Below are positions 62,362-64,000 of a DNA stretch of 64,000 bases, in pieces. How positions within the stretch are numbered: position 1 is the stretch's first letter; each line of letters starts with the position of its first letter. Location of the stretch: the NCBI GenBank assembly GCA_964650525.1, contig CAZYUA010000004.1, positions 104,777 through 168,776 on the forward strand. The letters run 5' to 3'. The translations under genes and the position numbers were made by a program. Source of the DNA: UBA1413 sp964650525. Its GTDB lineage: Bacteria > Bacteroidota > Bacteroidia > Bacteroidales > Prolixibacteraceae. A model generated the notes under the pieces. That model had not been told where the DNA came from. It ran no database searches and was given only the letters and a program-made list of their open reading frames with translations.

Positions 62362-62743
62362 TTAAAAAATGATACTAAGGTCGGGAAATTCCTTTACCCT
62401 GAATGAGCGCAATTTAACCGGAATAAGCATAATCCGCGGCTGTCCGGGAATAATCAGAATACGATTCCTATCTACCAGTGGTTCCGGCGATCATCTCACC
62501 ACCTGCCTTGCTCCGTTCCTCCTTACCCAGTTTTTCCCTTTCCGTCCGGTCTTTCAATCGTCTCTCACTCCACGGCGTCAGATCCATACCAAGTAATCTT
62601 TCATAGATGCTATAGGAAATTATGTCGTACAAAGGGGCACCTTGATCTCCAATGACAAAAACAATCACTCCTGTGCTGTCATAAGGCCTGCCTTTGACAA
62701 GATCCGTGTCTGCCATATTGGAATGATCCTGATTTTCAGGCAA
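62362..62743 (-). pseudogene. remnant of a serine hydrolase (beta-lactamase/PBP-family) C-terminus
   Basis: Two fragments in different frames match the C-terminal end of the serine beta-lactamase-like hydrolases. The first (62468-62743) contains STGVIVFVIGDQGAPLYD and ERLLGMDLTPWSERRLKDR, the end of the barrel; the second (62362 to about 62490) contains ILIIPGQPRIMLIPVKLRSF and KEFPDL, the start of a typical C-terminal beta domain. The catalytic Ser-x-x-Lys region and about 60 intervening residues are missing, and the reading frame changes. It is therefore broken, not a gene. Confidence 0.6.
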
Positions 62744-62890
62744 ATTGATTTAATGGGTTGGTATAAAAATTTACACATCGATCAAACAATTTACATCTTC
62801 ATAATGAATAAAATGGGAGGCGATGCAGATCATAATAATTCATTAATCAGGAATCATAAGGGGTTACCAACAACACTTGAAATTATCCGC

Positions 62891-63541
62891 TTATTTATTC
62901 TTCTTTGAAGAGTTCTTATTTAGTTTGTACATGATGCCGATGCTGAATTGCCCGTAGTGGCCATCCTCTCCGGGGTTGAACAGCATCCCGTATTCCGGGC
63001 GGATAGCCCATTGGTCGAAGTTCGAGCTTAACCCCAGCCCAAGATTGAAGGCCATATAAAATTCATCCCCGATAACCCCTTTGGCCGAAGGGTTCACTTC
63101 GATATACTGTCCGATGGGAAGTGTAACCAACAGGGTTGGCTGGACCTCGAATTCCTCGATACCATCGACATCGCCACCAAAGGCAAAGCCCACCGGAACA
63201 AAAGCAGCAAGCCGGTCTTTGATCAGGCTGGCTTTCGGGCCGATCCCGAAAACGTTGGCTTTTACTCCACCATTTTCATCATCTTCATCAACCCCGATGA
63301 ATTCATACCGGGCCCGGATATCAAACCGGTTGGAAATCCCATAGGCGAGCTGAAGACCATAATGATTCTGAACATGGTTGGTCTCACTGTCGGCAGTGTA
63401 CGAAGAAGAAGTGAAGTGGGGGGAGGCTTCAAAGTTCCCTTTTCCGGCAAGCCGTGCACTCTGGAGGTCGGAAAATACCGGAGCACACGACCAGGTCAGG
63501 GTTACCAGTGTTAAAACAAGCAAAGGAATCGTTTTCTTCAT
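62891..63541 (-). CDS. small outer-membrane beta-barrel-like lipoprotein
   Basis: A 216-residue exported protein with signal MKKTIPLLVLTLVTLTWSC and a likely lipid at Cys19. The rest alternates polar and hydrophobic residues with aromatic ends (FDIRARYEFIGV, ASLIKDRLAAFVPVGFAFGG, FYMAFNLGLGLSS, FSIGIMYKLNK), as in 8-12-strand outer-membrane barrels. It resembles small porin-like or OmpW-like Bacteroidota proteins, but no family is assigned. It stands alone. Function is unknown. Confidence 0.7.
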   Translation of the reverse strand: MKKTIPLLVLTLVTLTWSCAPVFSDLQSARLAGKGNFEASPHFTSSSYTADSETNHVQNHYGLQLAYGISNRFDIRARYEFIGVDEDDENGGVKANVFGIGPKASLIKDRLAAFVPVGFAFGGDVDGIEEFEVQPTLLVTLPIGQYIEVNPSAKGVIGDEFYMAFNLGLGLSSNFDQWAIRPEYGMLFNPGEDGHYGQFSIGIMYKLNKNSSKKNK

Positions 63542-63763
63542 GGCATAAGGTTTTATTACACCTACAATGTACAGAAAAACTACGACATTATCAAATTAAT
63601 CTCAAGGCAATTCCTGATATCTGCACGGATCCTATCCTGGGGGTCAGGAAGCATATGGAAATGATAAGGTCAGCCATGCGGAAACATCTGCCTTTTCGCT
63701 CAGAAAAGCAGGAGAAGCAGAACCGGTGTGAGGGATCTGTTTCCGGATTTAAACCCGGGTGAT

Positions 63764-63928
63764 TCAATGGGTAGCTGGACCTTCAGACGGTGAAGAACCC
63801 ATGGTGGTCTGGATGACCTTGTGGAGACGCGAAAGGAGAATATTCCCGGGGACCAGGATTCTTCTCCAGATGACAGGTTGGGAACCCATCAGGGTGATTT
63901 TCAACTGGTAAATACTGTTTTCCATCAT
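63764..63928 (-). pseudogene. truncated plasmid pRiA4b ORF-3-family gene
   Basis: The 54-codon frame starts IYQLKITLMGSQPVIWRRIL .. LSRLHKVIQTTMG, the exact N-terminal segment of the pRiA4b ORF-3 family, then turns into unrelated residues and stops. A shifted frame after the break still reads LHRLKV, like the family's next motif HLHQF. Full members are about 180 residues, so this is a frameshifted or deleted remnant. Confidence 0.6.
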
Positions 63929-63937
63929 AATTGATAA

Positions 63938-63967
63938 TTGAATATTAGTGCTGATGCGTTAATTTTT
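63938..63967 (+). promoter_or_regulatory. promoter TTG-N19-TAATTTTT at the right edge
   Basis: TTG (63938-63940) and TAATTTTT (63960-63967, one base from TAnnTTTG) at 19-base spacing. A transcript would start near 63974 and reach the boxA-like sequence 14 bases later. Confidence 0.4.
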
Positions 63968-63987
63968 AAAAACTAAATAGATCATAT

Positions 63988-64000
63988 TGTTCTTTGACAT
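63988..64000 (+). promoter_or_regulatory. boxA-like antitermination signal (TGTTCTTTGACA)
   Basis: TGTTCTTTGACA resembles the boxA element (E. coli consensus TGCTCTTTAACA) bound by NusB/NusE in leaders of rRNA operons and of some CRISPR arrays. It lies in the last 13 bases of the window, so what it leads into is not visible. Confidence 0.5.

Noticed and set aside
63454..63762. 102-codon plus-strand frame at the right end
   Set aside because: Half is antisense to the outer-membrane protein gene, and the rest has no protein-like features.
1..64000. CRISPR arrays, tRNA genes, complete insertion sequences and SusC/SusD pairs
   Set aside because: Looked for by eye and not found; only the boxA-like edge signal hints at a non-coding locus outside the window.

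Overview
The window looks like a chromosomal stretch from an uncharacterised, carbohydrate-degrading Bacteroidota, most likely of the Bacteroidales/Marinilabiliales type. This rests on the TonB receptor plus DUF4249 pair, many lipoprotein and Tat-exported carbohydrate enzymes, LytS/LytTR signalling, the scarcity of Shine-Dalgarno sites and several exact TAnnTTTG (-7) promoter motifs. No canonical SusC/SusD pair, tRNA, rRNA gene, intact insertion sequence or CRISPR array is visible.

Layout. 1-6.2 kb: the end of a GH20 hexosaminidase, a HAD phosphatase, a DNPH1-like deoxynucleotide N-hydrolase divergent from a thymidylate-synthase-like protein, and a TPR protein. 6.3-14.0 kb (minus strand): GH29 fucosidase, ribokinase, secreted DraG-type ADP-ribosylglycohydrolase, GRP-type sugar porter and GH2 galactosidase, an apparent fucoside/riboside module. 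14.1-17.2 kb (plus): exported TIM-barrel isomerase, methyltransferase and URO-D-family protein. 17.2-27.4 kb (minus): CE7 acetyl esterase, GH2, GH95, GH127 and a sugar-porter MFS, a glycan module with its own inner-membrane transporter. 27.6-33.5 kb: an unknown 177-residue protein, then a divergon with a TM1266-type regulator and TonB receptor on one side and a complete NitT/TauT-type ABC transporter on the other. 33.5-41.8 kb: three degenerate repeats, a GH140-like enzyme, a GuaA PP-ATPase without glutaminase, a TonB receptor with DUF4249 lipoprotein, and an MGH1/GH63-like hydrolase. 41.8-49.4 kb (minus): a tripartite RND efflux operon followed by a LytS/LytTR two-component pair. 49.8-54.3 kb: a two-domain alpha/beta hydrolase, a Tat-exported Gfo/Idh/MocA oxidoreductase and a second exported TIM-barrel protein. 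54.4-63.5 kb: a C69 dipeptidase, an MBL-fold lipoprotein, a tocopherol-cyclase-family protein, a GH28-GH106-like fusion, gene debris and a small outer-membrane protein. The right edge holds a pRiA4b ORF-3 remnant and a promoter-plus-boxA arrangement that may lead into an rRNA operon or CRISPR array outside the window.

How the parts may work together. GH95, GH127, GH2, GH140-like, CE7 and GH28-GH106 are families also used in complex pectin (rhamnogalacturonan) degradation, so the organism probably strips acetyl, fucosyl or galactosyl, arabinosyl, apiosyl and rhamnosyl groups in the periplasm and imports the monomers by MFS and GRP porters. The regulator/TonB/ABC divergon is the best candidate for an undescribed system: it contains outer-membrane, periplasmic and inner-membrane uptake parts plus a small regulator, with no known substrate. 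All function calls come from reading motifs by eye; no database search was run.
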